A DNA stretch of 43,189 nt from contig NZ_FPCC01000023.1 of the NCBI RefSeq assembly GCF_900116875.1, positions 1 to 43,189 of the forward strand. The letters run 5' to 3'. A model generated the notes under the pieces. That model had not been told where the DNA came from, ran no database searches, and saw only the letters and a list, made by a program, of their open reading frames with translations. The DNA is from Butyrivibrio sp. INlla21. GTDB lineage: Bacteria; Bacillota; Clostridia; Lachnospirales; Lachnospiraceae. This document shows positions 1-8,072 of the stretch, in pieces. Numbering within the stretch: the stretch's first letter is position 1; each line of letters begins with the position of its first letter. The position numbers and the translations under genes were made by a program.

Positions 1-97
1 CGCGTGAATCAATGAAGATTGCTTTCAGATCCTCCACTCTTCCGATCTTTTCCCAAAGCGCATCTATCTCTGCTTGTATATCTTCTATAGATCTCAT
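1..97 (-). CDS. N-terminus of a small helical protein, possible type VIIb secretion accessory (partial)
   Basis: Only the first 32 codons are in the window; the gene runs off the left edge. The start is the ATG at 95-97, preceded by a GGGGA-like ribosome site 6 nt upstream. The visible residues (MRSIEDIQAEIDALWEKIGR...) form a charged amphipathic helix of the coiled-coil kind. It lies 12 nt after the 100-aa gene at 110-412, so the two are probably cotranscribed. In Firmicutes LXG loci, two small helical proteins (TIGR04197/DUF3130-like and DUF5082-like) precede the LXG toxin; this pair has that order and size. That assignment is inference from layout only, since no LXG gene is visible. Confidence 0.5.
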   Translation of the reverse strand, partial: MRSIEDIQAEIDALWEKIGRVEDLKAIFIDSR

Positions 98-109
98 ATT
101 TATTCCCCA

Positions 110-412
110 TCATCTTTTACTTGTCTCGACTTTTATACTTGAAGCAGCTTCTTTATCTACGTTCATCATGCTGTCTCGCATCTTGATATAAGCCGACGGC
201 AAAACTGCCGCTGATTCCGCATTATAAGCCTTAGATGACTGAAGGACATCCTTTAAGAGTTTAGTCATCTTCTTGCCAACAGCGGTATTATCCCAGGTTT
301 TTACGTTATTAAGTACAGCATCGGAAAGGACACAGGTAGACGCGGAGGTGCCGATAGAATCGACTATCTCCGTAAAGACATTCGTGTCCATAAAGACTTT
401 GTTTTCAGGCAT
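110..412 (-). CDS. Small helical protein, possible LXG/type VIIb partner (TIGR04197/DUF3130-like)
   Basis: This 100-aa protein has no signal peptide and is predicted to be mostly helical. It carries spaced small and hydrophobic positions (SIGTSAST near 20, WDNTAVGKKMTKLL near 40-53, LPSAY near 71, a KEAASSI C-terminal helix near 87). Length and pattern resemble the WXG100-like targeting partners encoded just before LXG effectors, but the WXG motif itself is absent, so this is a weak assignment. The ATG at 410-412 has purine-rich AAGGAAGG about 10 nt upstream, and a TATAAT box lies at 433-438. A short helical partner of an adhesin or phage-like system is an alternative. Confidence 0.5.
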   Translation of the reverse strand: MPENKVFMDTNVFTEIVDSIGTSASTCVLSDAVLNNVKTWDNTAVGKKMTKLLKDVLQSSKAYNAESAAVLPSAYIKMRDSMMNVDKEAASSIKVETSKR

Positions 413-474
413 TTCCCCTATCCTTCCTTTTTATTATAAGCGCATTTGTAAATAACTAATTAACATAATAACAC

Positions 475-488
475 ATGCTTTTCAGCAT
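475..488 (-). other. Small stem-loop downstream of the flippase gene
   Basis: Reading the minus strand, ATGCT-GAAA-AGCAT makes a 5-bp stem with a GAAA loop. It can extend through a flanking ATAACA/TGTTAT pair. It follows the flippase stop codon (517) by about 30 nt. There is no clear T-run, so it may be a weak terminator or a stability hairpin. Confidence 0.35.
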
Positions 489-516
489 CTCAAGTGCCAT
501 GTTATCTCAAGTTGTT

Positions 517-2202
517 TTATAATATTCTAAGTTTCTTTAAGATCTGTGCAATCTTAGTTCCCTTAGGGAATCTCTTTATATCATCCTCCGATGCACCGCC
601 TGATTTAATAAGCACAGCGAAGTATACGAACAATGCAATTCCGACCGCGATTACAGTTGCAATAAGATTGGATAAGTAATATTTAGCAATCTCCTCTCCG
701 TACAACTTCATCGTAATCCATAAAGATAATTTTATAAAAAGCTTTTCAAATATCATATGTGTGCAGAATGCCACAATTCCCATGACAAGAGCAGATATCG
801 AAGGAAGCAGATATGTCTTCCTGAAATCATATGTGATGGGAATATGCTTCTTCATCACAAAGTTATTGAGTATACACATTGTAAGCGAATATATGATCGT
901 AACAATACATAATGCAATATCATTTATATTTGTATACACAAGCAATATCCAAAGAACCGCTGTCTGTATAACCAATGCAATCGCAGCATTGATAACAGGT
1001 TCTTTTAACTTGCCGATTCCTTGAAGAACAGCATTGGTAAGCGTTGATACTGAATAAAAAACTACCGTTATAGCAAGGAGCATAAGCAGTAATGATGCTC
1101 TTGGGATTGTTTCATTTGGACTTGGGAACAAAACCATCATTACAGGTCTTGCAAGTGCAAATAAGCCTACTGCCGCAGGAATCGATATCATGAGAATGAT
1201 TCTCATTACTCTCGAAACTGTATCTCCCGCTTCTTCTTTATTTCCTCTCGCAAAAGCAGTTGAAACCTCAGGTATCATAGCCATTGCTGCAGCGCTCGAA
1301 AGTGCAATCGGAAGATTGGAAAGTACCATTGCCCTTCCTGAATAAACGCCAAAAACAGTAGTCACATCATGCTCTTCCAAATTCTTAACATGGATCAGTA
1401 TTCGGCTAAACAATGCAGAATTTACTGTAGTAGAAAGATTATAAATCGCCGTGCTAAGAATAAAAGGCGTTACGACTATAAATATCAACTTAAAAGCCTC
1501 ATGATTTCCCATGTCATCATGAAAATCCTTATCGACTCTTCTATGTATACCTGTTTTATTAACACTATATACAAATAGCATAAATAAGAGAGCAATTATA
1601 ACTCCGGAACCTGTACCGAGTGCGCTTCCAATAGCACCGAACATAGCTCTTTTCGGAAGATCTTCATCGCCGACGTAGTTAGTAAGCATATATGCTCCGC
1701 CGACACTGACTACTGCATTTAACAACTGCTCAAGTATCTGTGAAACAGATGTAGGAATCATATTCCTATGAGCCTGCGAATAGCCTCTTAAAACTCCCAA
1801 GAATCCGAAAAAGAAAACTGTCGGAGCAAAAAACTTTAGTACTGTAGCCGCTCTTCCAACAGCAAAAAAATTAGCTCCAAAGAAAAGCAGCAAACTCGCC
1901 AGTCCGCCAACTACCGAAACATAAACAAGTGCACATTTAAAAATTCTATGAGCATTCCTATATTCTCTTACAGCCAATTTGCCGGAAATAATTTTGGACA
2001 TAGCAGAAGGTATGCTATAAGCGGATATCAAAAGAGCAATATTGTAAAAATAATATGCCGCTGTATAATATCCATTGCCATCATCCCCGATAATGGCTGT
2101 GAGCGGACTTCTGTATAACAGACCTATAACCCTTGATACCACACCCGCGATAGCAAGGAAACCAACCTGCTTATATAAACCTTTTTTAGACTCAGAACTC
2201 AT
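517..2202 (-). CDS. MATE/MOP-superfamily polysaccharide or lipid II flippase (MurJ/YtgP/SpoVB type)
   Basis: This 561-aa integral membrane protein has about 14 hydrophobic segments and almost no large loops. The N-terminal segment (GVVSRVIGLLYRSPLTAIIG, about residues 20-39) is the first-helix signature of the MviN/SpoVB/YtgP branch. The C-terminus is short, basic and cytoplasmic. Bacillus YtgP is a lipid II flippase, while relatives such as SpoVB act in sporulation or export other undecaprenyl-linked sugars. Sequence alone does not fix the substrate. No cell-wall genes adjoin it. The ATG at 2200-2202 is followed by MSSESKKG, a typical short cytoplasmic lead. Its promoter should lie in the AT-rich 2203-2280 stretch, where TTGCAT occurs twice. 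Confidence 0.85.
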   Translation of the reverse strand: MSSESKKGLYKQVGFLAIAGVVSRVIGLLYRSPLTAIIGDDGNGYYTAAYYFYNIALLISAYSIPSAMSKIISGKLAVREYRNAHRIFKCALVYVSVVGGLASLLLFFGANFFAVGRAATVLKFFAPTVFFFGFLGVLRGYSQAHRNMIPTSVSQILEQLLNAVVSVGGAYMLTNYVGDEDLPKRAMFGAIGSALGTGSGVIIALLFMLFVYSVNKTGIHRRVDKDFHDDMGNHEAFKLIFIVVTPFILSTAIYNLSTTVNSALFSRILIHVKNLEEHDVTTVFGVYSGRAMVLSNLPIALSSAAAMAMIPEVSTAFARGNKEEAGDTVSRVMRIILMISIPAAVGLFALARPVMMVLFPSPNETIPRASLLLMLLAITVVFYSVSTLTNAVLQGIGKLKEPVINAAIALVIQTAVLWILLVYTNINDIALCIVTIIYSLTMCILNNFVMKKHIPITYDFRKTYLLPSISALVMGIVAFCTHMIFEKLFIKLSLWITMKLYGEEIAKYYLSNLIATVIAVGIALFVYFAVLIKSGGASEDDIKRFPKGTKIAQILKKLRIL

Positions 2203-2283
2203 ATTGAAATAATGCCTTATCCTTTATAGTTTTCAGCTTTTTCAGTATTTAATTCTAATATATGCAAGGGTTGAATGCAAGGA

Positions 2284-2303
2284 GCGTGCCTATATAGGCA
2301 CGC
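2284..2303 (-). other. Perfect 20-bp palindrome (terminator stem or operator)
   Basis: GCGTGCCTATATAGGCACGC reads the same on both strands. It lies 17 nt beyond the stop of the lipoprotein gene (2321) and about 80 bp upstream of the flippase start (2202), both on the minus strand. As RNA it would make a GC-rich stem, but neither strand has an immediate U-run. It could be a poor terminator or a dimeric repressor site for the flippase promoter. Confidence 0.55.
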
Positions 2304-2320
2304 CCCAAAATATCTCTTTT

Positions 2321-3241
2321 TTACTTCACTTCCGGCATTTTATTGCTTGTCCAATCTGAGTCATTGGTGAAGAAATAATCCTCCGAATAGCTGTGAAGCT
2401 CGATATAAATCCTGCCGTCGGATGCAAGTATCGCCGTATAATTTTCCGGCATATCGGAAAAATAACACTGTACGTACTTACAGGAAACACCGCTATCAAG
2501 AGCCTTTTCCGAAGAATCAACAATAAAATTGTTGGTGCACTCAAGGAAAGGATATTTATATACTTCATCACCTACAAGCTTAAGAATATTATCCAGTTCT
2601 TCCTGAGTAAATGTTTTATTTAGATTATCACCGTTCTTATATACAGGTTCTCCCTTTGTATATTCATTGTTAGGAGAGACGCTCATTCCCATACTTCCAA
2701 CTCCCGGATCGGAGTTAACATACAAGGAATCATTCTCCAGATAAAGGACCATATAGCCGTCACTTGTTGAATCTTCAATGTCATTCTGGCTGCATATCGC
2801 CATGTTGGGTGATACAAAATACGCTTCACCGCTTAATGTTCCTGTACGATAACCATAAAGGAAGTCACCCTCAACATGAAAGCCTTTACTTGTCTGGTTT
2901 GTGATATTCAATGAACCGGAAACTGCAGAAAGACAATTTGTTGCTTCCCAGGATCCTTCAAAATTTTCAGCGTCATTCACCTCAGTGATCTGACTGTATA
3001 AAGAAGGCATATCCAACTGATAAACCTTATTCCATGGATCATCCTCAAAAGACTTCGCTTCCGATGCATTTGATACAGAACTGTCAGCATCGCTTACCTC
3101 TGAAACATATTCAGTGCTGATAAGCGCCTGTGCATTTACCGTATCAGGTTCAATACTGTCGTCTTCAGTTGCCCCACAACTGATAAGAAACAAACTCAGC
3201 ATTAAAGAAAATGCCGTTGCTCCCAAAACTTTTAATTTCAC
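2321..3241 (-). CDS. Secreted lipoprotein of unknown function
   Basis: The start is taken as the GTG at 3239-3241, because AGAGGAG sits 6-7 nt upstream; an ATG 15 codons earlier (3286) lacks such a site. From GTG the protein is about 306 aa. It has a signal peptide ending in the lipobox LISC (Cys22), then a Ser/Asp/Glu-rich linker, so it should be a membrane-anchored exterior lipoprotein. The middle (FEGSWEATNC... GFHVEGDFLYGYRTGTLSG) looks like a beta-rich domain shared by clostridial lipoproteins. I recognise no catalytic motif. It appears to be transcribed alone; the 2284-2303 palindrome follows it. Confidence 0.75.
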   Translation of the reverse strand: MKLKVLGATAFSLMLSLFLISCGATEDDSIEPDTVNAQALISTEYVSEVSDADSSVSNASEAKSFEDDPWNKVYQLDMPSLYSQITEVNDAENFEGSWEATNCLSAVSGSLNITNQTSKGFHVEGDFLYGYRTGTLSGEAYFVSPNMAICSQNDIEDSTSDGYMVLYLENDSLYVNSDPGVGSMGMSVSPNNEYTKGEPVYKNGDNLNKTFTQEELDNILKLVGDEVYKYPFLECTNNFIVDSSEKALDSGVSCKYVQCYFSDMPENYTAILASDGRIYIELHSYSEDYFFTNDSDWTSNKMPEVK

Positions 3242-3339
3242 TTTTTTCTCCTCTCTTTTACTCTTCCCTTTTATAAGCATTAACAATTCTTTAACATTCT
3301 AACATGTATTTTTAAAAAATGCAACCATATAAAATAAAA

Positions 3340-3367
3340 AGCTGCAGTCAATCACTCGACCGCAGCT
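3340..3367 (-). terminator. Intrinsic terminator of the phosphorylase operon
   Basis: On the minus strand AGCTGC-G-GTC pairs with GAC-T-GCAGCT around an 8-nt loop and is followed by TTTTTATTTTAT. It lies 24 nt past the stop of the last operon gene (3391). Confidence 0.85.
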
Positions 3368-3390
3368 CTACTGCCAAAAGAAACAATGTT

Positions 3391-4497
3391 TTAACTTTTA
3401 AAAATCAGTGTAGCAAAATCTCTTATACTCTTACGCCACACATTCCAATCATGTATGCCTTCGTATACATTTCTTATCTGCTTGATGCCTTTTTCTTCAA
3501 GCATCTTATCATCATGAGCAAAGTTTTCCCAGAAAAGATCCTTATCTCCCATTGATCTAAAGAATACATCAAAAAGAGAATTGAACTTATCTGCATCATC
3601 AAGCACCTTAAGATGCTCATTATCGCTCGGTCCTCTGCCGGGCATATCAAGTTCCGAACCCTGAATAATATCGGTTACAAAACCGCTGAATATTCCAAGG
3701 CAGCTAAAGAGCTCCGGATGAGACAGACCGATTATCGATGTCTGGAGCGATCCCATGGAAAGTCCGGCCATTCCGCGCTTTTCCTTCGAACCTCCGACTC
3801 TGAATTTACCTTCGATAAAAGGAATAATATCTTTTAACAGATAATCCTCAAAGAGTTTGAAGTCTACAACTCTGTTTCCGTCTTTATCATGAGTCTGAAC
3901 CATTCCGTTGTTCATTACGATCACAAATGGGACTGCATTTTTGGATGCAATAAGGTTATCCATTATAAAGTTAACCTTGCCTGCTGCCGTCCAGCCCATC
4001 TCATTCTCGCCGTGACCGTGCTGAAGATAAAGCACAGGATAAACATCATCCGACTCATCATATCCCGGAGGAGTATACACAACGCAGCTCTCCCACTCGC
4101 CCGTAACAGACGAAGGGAAATACTCTTTTCTTACGCTGCCGTGAAGAACATCCTTAACTCCGTAAAAGTCCTCATTGGTCTCAACCTCAACATAGTTGTA
4201 AGGTCTTGAATAGCCATAGGAAATAGGAAGCATGGGCGTAATAAGCTCGACTCCGTCAACGATGAGCTGAACGTAATTTATCGCTCCATCCGCCGTGTAC
4301 TCTGTCTTCCATATTCCATCTGCATCTTTTGAGCAATAATGATCTATCTCGTTATATCTGAAATTAACCTCTGCTGCCTTCGGTGCCATTATCTGAAGGA
4401 AGTATTTCCCTCCCTCACTGACAAGACACTCTACCTGTCCCTCGTATGGAAGGACTCTGTCAAAAGCAAGCGCCTGAAATGATGTGTTGTATTTCAT
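3391..4497 (-). CDS. CE1-type esterase with an N-terminal beta-sandwich domain
   Basis: This 368-aa alpha/beta hydrolase has no signal peptide, so it acts inside the cell. Residues about 1-105 look like an early-set/CBM48-like beta-sandwich. Residues about 120-368 are the putative-esterase (Esterase D/enterochelin esterase-like) fold. The oxyanion region is YLQHGHGENEMGW, the nucleophile is Ser247 in GLSMGS, and His349 in GIHDW is the likely catalytic histidine, with an Asp near 318-320. The family removes acyl groups such as acetyl or feruloyl from carbohydrates. It overlaps the phosphorylase gene by ATGA (4494-4497), so translation is coupled. A second, shorter esterase lies in the same operon. 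The acyl substrate is unknown. Confidence 0.85.
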   Translation of the reverse strand: MKYNTSFQALAFDRVLPYEGQVECLVSEGGKYFLQIMAPKAAEVNFRYNEIDHYCSKDADGIWKTEYTADGAINYVQLIVDGVELITPMLPISYGYSRPYNYVEVETNEDFYGVKDVLHGSVRKEYFPSSVTGEWESCVVYTPPGYDESDDVYPVLYLQHGHGENEMGWTAAGKVNFIMDNLIASKNAVPFVIVMNNGMVQTHDKDGNRVVDFKLFEDYLLKDIIPFIEGKFRVGGSKEKRGMAGLSMGSLQTSIIGLSHPELFSCLGIFSGFVTDIIQGSELDMPGRGPSDNEHLKVLDDADKFNSLFDVFFRSMGDKDLFWENFAHDDKMLEEKGIKQIRNVYEGIHDWNVWRKSIRDFATLIFKS

Positions 4498-6023
4498 ACA
4501 GTTATTTCGTCCTCTCCGGTCTTTGCCACTACCACAAAATCGAAACTTTCAAGATCAAGCTTCAGCAATGCTTCGTATTCACCGTTTTTCCATTTGATAT
4601 TTATGATCTTGCCTTCACAGGAGGCTGTAATATCACTGTCAAAAGAAAATGCTCTATAGCTGTTTCTGAATTTCAAAAGTTCAAGCTGTCTCTTTACAAC
4701 ATCTTTTTCCAAAGCATTCTCTATCATCTCTTTGGAGTAATTGGTCCTGTTGATCTCTTTATGACCGCCTGCACCTGCAGCCTTAACGGCCTCATGGTCA
4801 TTCTTACCCGCAAGAAGATCCAGATACCAAACCTGAGGCTTACCCGGCATAAAGAGCTGAAGTGCTCTTGCTGCAAGCATCTTCTTATTGTCCTCGCCAA
4901 GTGCCGAGTAATACGTCGCATTTACCTGGTAGTACATATTCTTGGCACCGTGAAGATCCTTGACGTATCCGCCTCGTGCCACCACCGTATCTATAAGGCT
5001 CTGTATCTGCTCTTCGCTTATAAGTCCCTTGAGATCAAGAAGCGGGATTCCGTCGTGACAGCCAAGCATATTGACCGTTCTTATCTTTTTATCTATAAGC
5101 TCGTTGGCCCACTTAACTATAGTATCTCCGTACTTATTTTCAAAAGCATCGATAATAAGACCCGGAAGGAAGAAATCATAGGTCATGTATCCCTTATCTG
5201 CTATAGTCTCATATATCTTTTCAGAATACGATGCATGTATCTCGGGTAAAAGAGTCAGCTTATACTTATCTGCAAGTTCTCTTACCTTGGATAAAAGATC
5301 CCATGTTCCCGGCTCGTTAAGGAAGTTCTTTTCACCGGGCTCCTTGGGAGCGTAAGCAAAAGCATCGAGTCTTACAATGCTTGCGCCGTAGTCAGAAATC
5401 TTATGTAAGGTGTCATCATAGAATTCCCATACAAGATCCGATTTGATGTTAAGATCCATCTGTCCCAGATACTTTATTCCCTGAGGAGTGTTTTTTACCT
5501 CCTGATAAAAAGTATTCCAGTACGGAACCTTCTTACCGTCGGGCATGGTAACCATAAGTATCGGAAGCCCCGGCTTTCTGAAGAACATATCCTTGATATA
5601 CTCTTCATCAGGCTGAATATAACCTTCCTGTGTAAGCTCACCTTTGCCTTCCCAGAACTTGTTCCAGTTGATGAAAAAGTCTTTATACTCGGAATCATCA
5701 CCTTTGTTTAAAAGATCTTGAAACTGAGGTGACTGAACCGATGCATGGTTTAATATAAAATCAAGCTTAAGATCGATTCCCATCTTTCTGAGCGCATCCA
5801 GATCTTTCTTGGTAGCAAGGTTCTTTTCAAGGCCGTAATCTATAACCGAAAAGCCACGGTCTAAGTCTGTGTGATAAAGACTCGGAAGAATATAAAAAGA
5901 TGAAAAAGTGCTTGTAAGCTCATCCTTTGAAAGAAAATCGACTATATCCTTAAGAGTTCCTCCAAGGCTGTCCGGATATGCATTTAGCATGGGTTTGTTA
6001 TTGGCACTTATTACATTACTCAT
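4494..6023 (-). CDS. GH13 subfamily 18 glycoside phosphorylase (sucrose phosphorylase-like)
   Basis: This 509-aa cytoplasmic TIM-barrel enzyme would split an alpha-glucoside with phosphate to alpha-glucose 1-phosphate plus aglycone. Visible motifs are LPSLYHTDLDRGFSVIDY (residues 46-63), the nucleophile Asp220 in VRLDAFAY, the acid/base Glu261 in LPEIHASY, and the third carboxylate Asp324 in GCHDG. It also has PQVWYLDLLAGKND and INRTNY, which match sucrose phosphorylase in order. Subfamily 18 also includes glucosylglycerate, glucosylglycerol and sucrose-6-phosphate phosphorylases. The acceptor-site residues differ enough from bifidobacterial sucrose phosphorylase that I do not assign the substrate. 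The next gene upstream is a kinase (2-nt gap), which may phosphorylate the released aglycone. Confidence 0.88.
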   Translation of the reverse strand: MSNVISANNKPMLNAYPDSLGGTLKDIVDFLSKDELTSTFSSFYILPSLYHTDLDRGFSVIDYGLEKNLATKKDLDALRKMGIDLKLDFILNHASVQSPQFQDLLNKGDDSEYKDFFINWNKFWEGKGELTQEGYIQPDEEYIKDMFFRKPGLPILMVTMPDGKKVPYWNTFYQEVKNTPQGIKYLGQMDLNIKSDLVWEFYDDTLHKISDYGASIVRLDAFAYAPKEPGEKNFLNEPGTWDLLSKVRELADKYKLTLLPEIHASYSEKIYETIADKGYMTYDFFLPGLIIDAFENKYGDTIVKWANELIDKKIRTVNMLGCHDGIPLLDLKGLISEEQIQSLIDTVVARGGYVKDLHGAKNMYYQVNATYYSALGEDNKKMLAARALQLFMPGKPQVWYLDLLAGKNDHEAVKAAGAGGHKEINRTNYSKEMIENALEKDVVKRQLELLKFRNSYRAFSFDSDITASCEGKIINIKWKNGEYEALLKLDLESFDFVVVAKTGEDEITV

Positions 6024-6025
6024 AA

Positions 6026-6829
6026 TTAGCTCTCTGACTCCATAAGTTTGGTGTATTCGTCAAAGCTGAGGATCTCGCCCTGCTTTGAAACTATGATCTT
6101 GGCCTTGTGAGCCTGGCTCTTGATCATGCCCTGTTCGATCTCAAGTACCATAGTGGTGAACGGGCTGTCTGTAGCGCCGTCTCTGTTTCTTGCTCTTCTG
6201 TGCTCGAGTGTCTCCTTGGGAGTGCTGTTTAATAATATCGGTATGTCAACGCCCTTATAGTTGTCGCTGTTTCCATGTGTCCACTCGATGATAAGCACAT
6301 CGGTATCGGAAAAATCTACAACCTCATGCCAGAGCTCGTCTTCTTTTCTTCCCATTCTCTTAAGGCTGATATTCTTTTCGCCTGCCTTAAAATCAAGAGC
6401 TATCTTTTCTATCTCTGCAAAGTCGATCTCTTTGTCGGAACCAAGATAGTCTTCAAGACCTTCTCTTCCAAGCTCCTCATATACACGAAGTCTCTCGGCA
6501 TCGTTGTGCATGGGTATACGTCTGGGGTAATTGTCTCCGGATAATGTATAGCTCTTTATTCCTCCCTTGGTAAGGTAATATGAAAGGATTGAAGCAATCT
6601 CGGATTTACCTACCCCCGAACCGCCGCATACGGTTATTACAACCTTTTCTTTTCCCTTATTTGCTTGCTCTTCAAGAAGCTGTAAAAGCTTAGGGAAAAT
6701 GATGTTTGCTTTCTTAATATGTCCTTCGTTTATTTCCACCTTGTCTCCGGGCATATCTCCGTGTGGGATATTCTTAGGAAGCTCGGGAGCTGTCCAAGTA
6801 TCGAGTTTTTTAATCTTATCAATAAGCAT
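6026..6829 (-). CDS. P-loop kinase of the uridine kinase/phosphoribulokinase/APS kinase-like group
   Basis: This 267-aa cytoplasmic kinase has a Walker A motif GGSGVGKS (residues 69-76). It is followed by a substrate-loop segment LSGDNYPRRIPMHNDAERLR and by a Walker B-like VLIIEWTHG near 187. Basic lid residues RRARNRD (about 213-219) are also present. The DNYPRR stretch resembles the DDFY region of uridine kinases, where the phosphate acceptor binds, but this is a divergent member. Annotation as adenylylsulfate kinase would be misleading, since no sulfate gene is nearby. Its tight placement (0 nt after the esterase, 2 nt before the phosphorylase) suggests it phosphorylates a sugar, polyol or sugar acid from the same catabolic route. 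That is inference. Confidence 0.75.
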   Translation of the reverse strand: MLIDKIKKLDTWTAPELPKNIPHGDMPGDKVEINEGHIKKANIIFPKLLQLLEEQANKGKEKVVITVCGGSGVGKSEIASILSYYLTKGGIKSYTLSGDNYPRRIPMHNDAERLRVYEELGREGLEDYLGSDKEIDFAEIEKIALDFKAGEKNISLKRMGRKEDELWHEVVDFSDTDVLIIEWTHGNSDNYKGVDIPILLNSTPKETLEHRRARNRDGATDSPFTTMVLEIEQGMIKSQAHKAKIIVSKQGEILSFDEYTKLMESES

Positions 6830-7630
6830 TTATTCTTCCTCCAGTGCCCATTTGATCGCAGGCTCCAAATATTGATTCCAGAAATTCCAATCGTGGATTC
6901 CGGGACTCTCTTTATAGGTAAGGTCAACCTTTTTCTCCAATAAGAAGTCTCTGAAGTCTCTGTTATTCTTGATAAGGAAATCCTCTGATCCGCATGCCAT
7001 AAATACAGGCTGGATCTTATCTCCCTTAGCAAGTCTTTCTTTTATGATAAACTCGGGATCGTTAGTAGTTTCTTTTACCTTCTTAAGATCTCCGAATACA
7101 TGGCAGTAGTAATCATAATCAGCTATATCATCCTTGGCACCCGGCTTAATGTCGCCAAGCTGATTTACGATAAGTGCCGATGAAAGTCCGATGATCTTAC
7201 TATACTTCTCGGGATGCTCAAGTCCTGCGTGAATAGCTCCGAATCCGCCCATTGAAAGTCCTGCGATAAAGGTATCCTTTGCATCCTTGGAAAGGCCGAA
7301 TGTCTCCCTTACATAATCAAGAAGCTCAAAGCCCACAAAATCGGCATATTTGTAGCAGCAACCTGCTGCGTTTGTATAAAAACTGTTGTCTCCCGAAGGC
7401 ATGATAACCGCAAGATTGTATCTAAGTGATATATCGGAAATAAGACTTCCGATAGGCCAATCAAATGTATTTCCTGAATATCCCTGAAGGAGCATCAAAG
7501 TCTTCATCGGTCTGTCATAGTTTTTATTACCCTCTTTCATCTCAGGGGGAACATCATTCGGAAGACAAACATGAAAAATAGTCTGTCTCCAAATGGAAGT
7601 TGAAAAATAACTCATTTGTACAAAAGCCAT
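6830..7630 (-). CDS. CE1/tributyrin-type acyl esterase
   Basis: This 266-aa alpha/beta hydrolase without signal peptide belongs to the putative-esterase family (EstA/FrmB-like). The HG-like oxyanion region is LLQGYSGNTFDW (48-58). The nucleophile is Ser126 in GLSMGG, the acid is probably Asp217 in GSEDFLI, and the base is His246 in GIHDWNFW. It is the usual length for the short, single-domain esterases. Its stop abuts the kinase start with no gap, placing it firmly in the operon. Having two CE1 esterases in one short operon suggests an acylated substrate; the acyl group cannot be read from sequence. Confidence 0.87.
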   Translation of the reverse strand: MAFVQMSYFSTSIWRQTIFHVCLPNDVPPEMKEGNKNYDRPMKTLMLLQGYSGNTFDWPIGSLISDISLRYNLAVIMPSGDNSFYTNAAGCCYKYADFVGFELLDYVRETFGLSKDAKDTFIAGLSMGGFGAIHAGLEHPEKYSKIIGLSSALIVNQLGDIKPGAKDDIADYDYYCHVFGDLKKVKETTNDPEFIIKERLAKGDKIQPVFMACGSEDFLIKNNRDFRDFLLEKKVDLTYKESPGIHDWNFWNQYLEPAIKWALEEE

Positions 7631-7646
7631 TGTATATAATCTCCTC

Positions 7647-8048
7647 TCAATCCATCTTAAAAATATGTATGATACAGCCCTCTTCTTTGGGCTCTATTGT
7701 GCCTTTTAGATAAGCTTCCTCCATCCAAGACAAGCTCTTTGAATCGGTTATGATCTTGGGTGTTGTGTGATCAAGCTGTTTTTCACCGTCAAGGACCGCT
7801 TCGTTCTCTATAAACATGCGGCAATTTTTTCCGGCGTCATCTATTCCGTCAAGCATATATCTGGCGGACAAAGTCCTATTCTGTGGATAGAACTCTTTCT
7901 GCGTATCCACGCCTCCGGGAAGTACGTTACCGTTAAAGTACTTACCCTTACAGTTACCGGTAAAATTTATGATAACCGCCTCGGCGCTTTTGCCTTTTAC
8001 TTCGTAAACTTTAGTTAAGTCAATGTATATAGTAAGGATCTCTTCCAT
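7647..8048 (-). CDS. DUF3237 family protein
   Basis: This 133-aa cytoplasmic protein is predicted to be all-beta. It matches the DUF3237/UPF0311 pattern by GKYFNGNVLPGGVDTQ (about 35-50), LSARYMLDG (60-68) and a C-terminal GTIEPKEEG. The family is a small beta-barrel of unknown function, often beside sugar or aromatic catabolism genes. It sits 16 nt before the esterase gene and 24 nt after the Nif3-like gene, inside the phosphorylase operon. A role as ligand-binding or acyl-intermediate-handling protein is only a guess. Confidence 0.75.
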   Translation of the reverse strand: MEEILTIYIDLTKVYEVKGKSAEAVIINFTGNCKGKYFNGNVLPGGVDTQKEFYPQNRTLSARYMLDGIDDAGKNCRMFIENEAVLDGEKQLDHTTPKIITDSKSLSWMEEAYLKGTIEPKEEGCIIHIFKMD

Positions 8049-8072
8049 ATCAAAACCTATCTCCTTTTTTGT

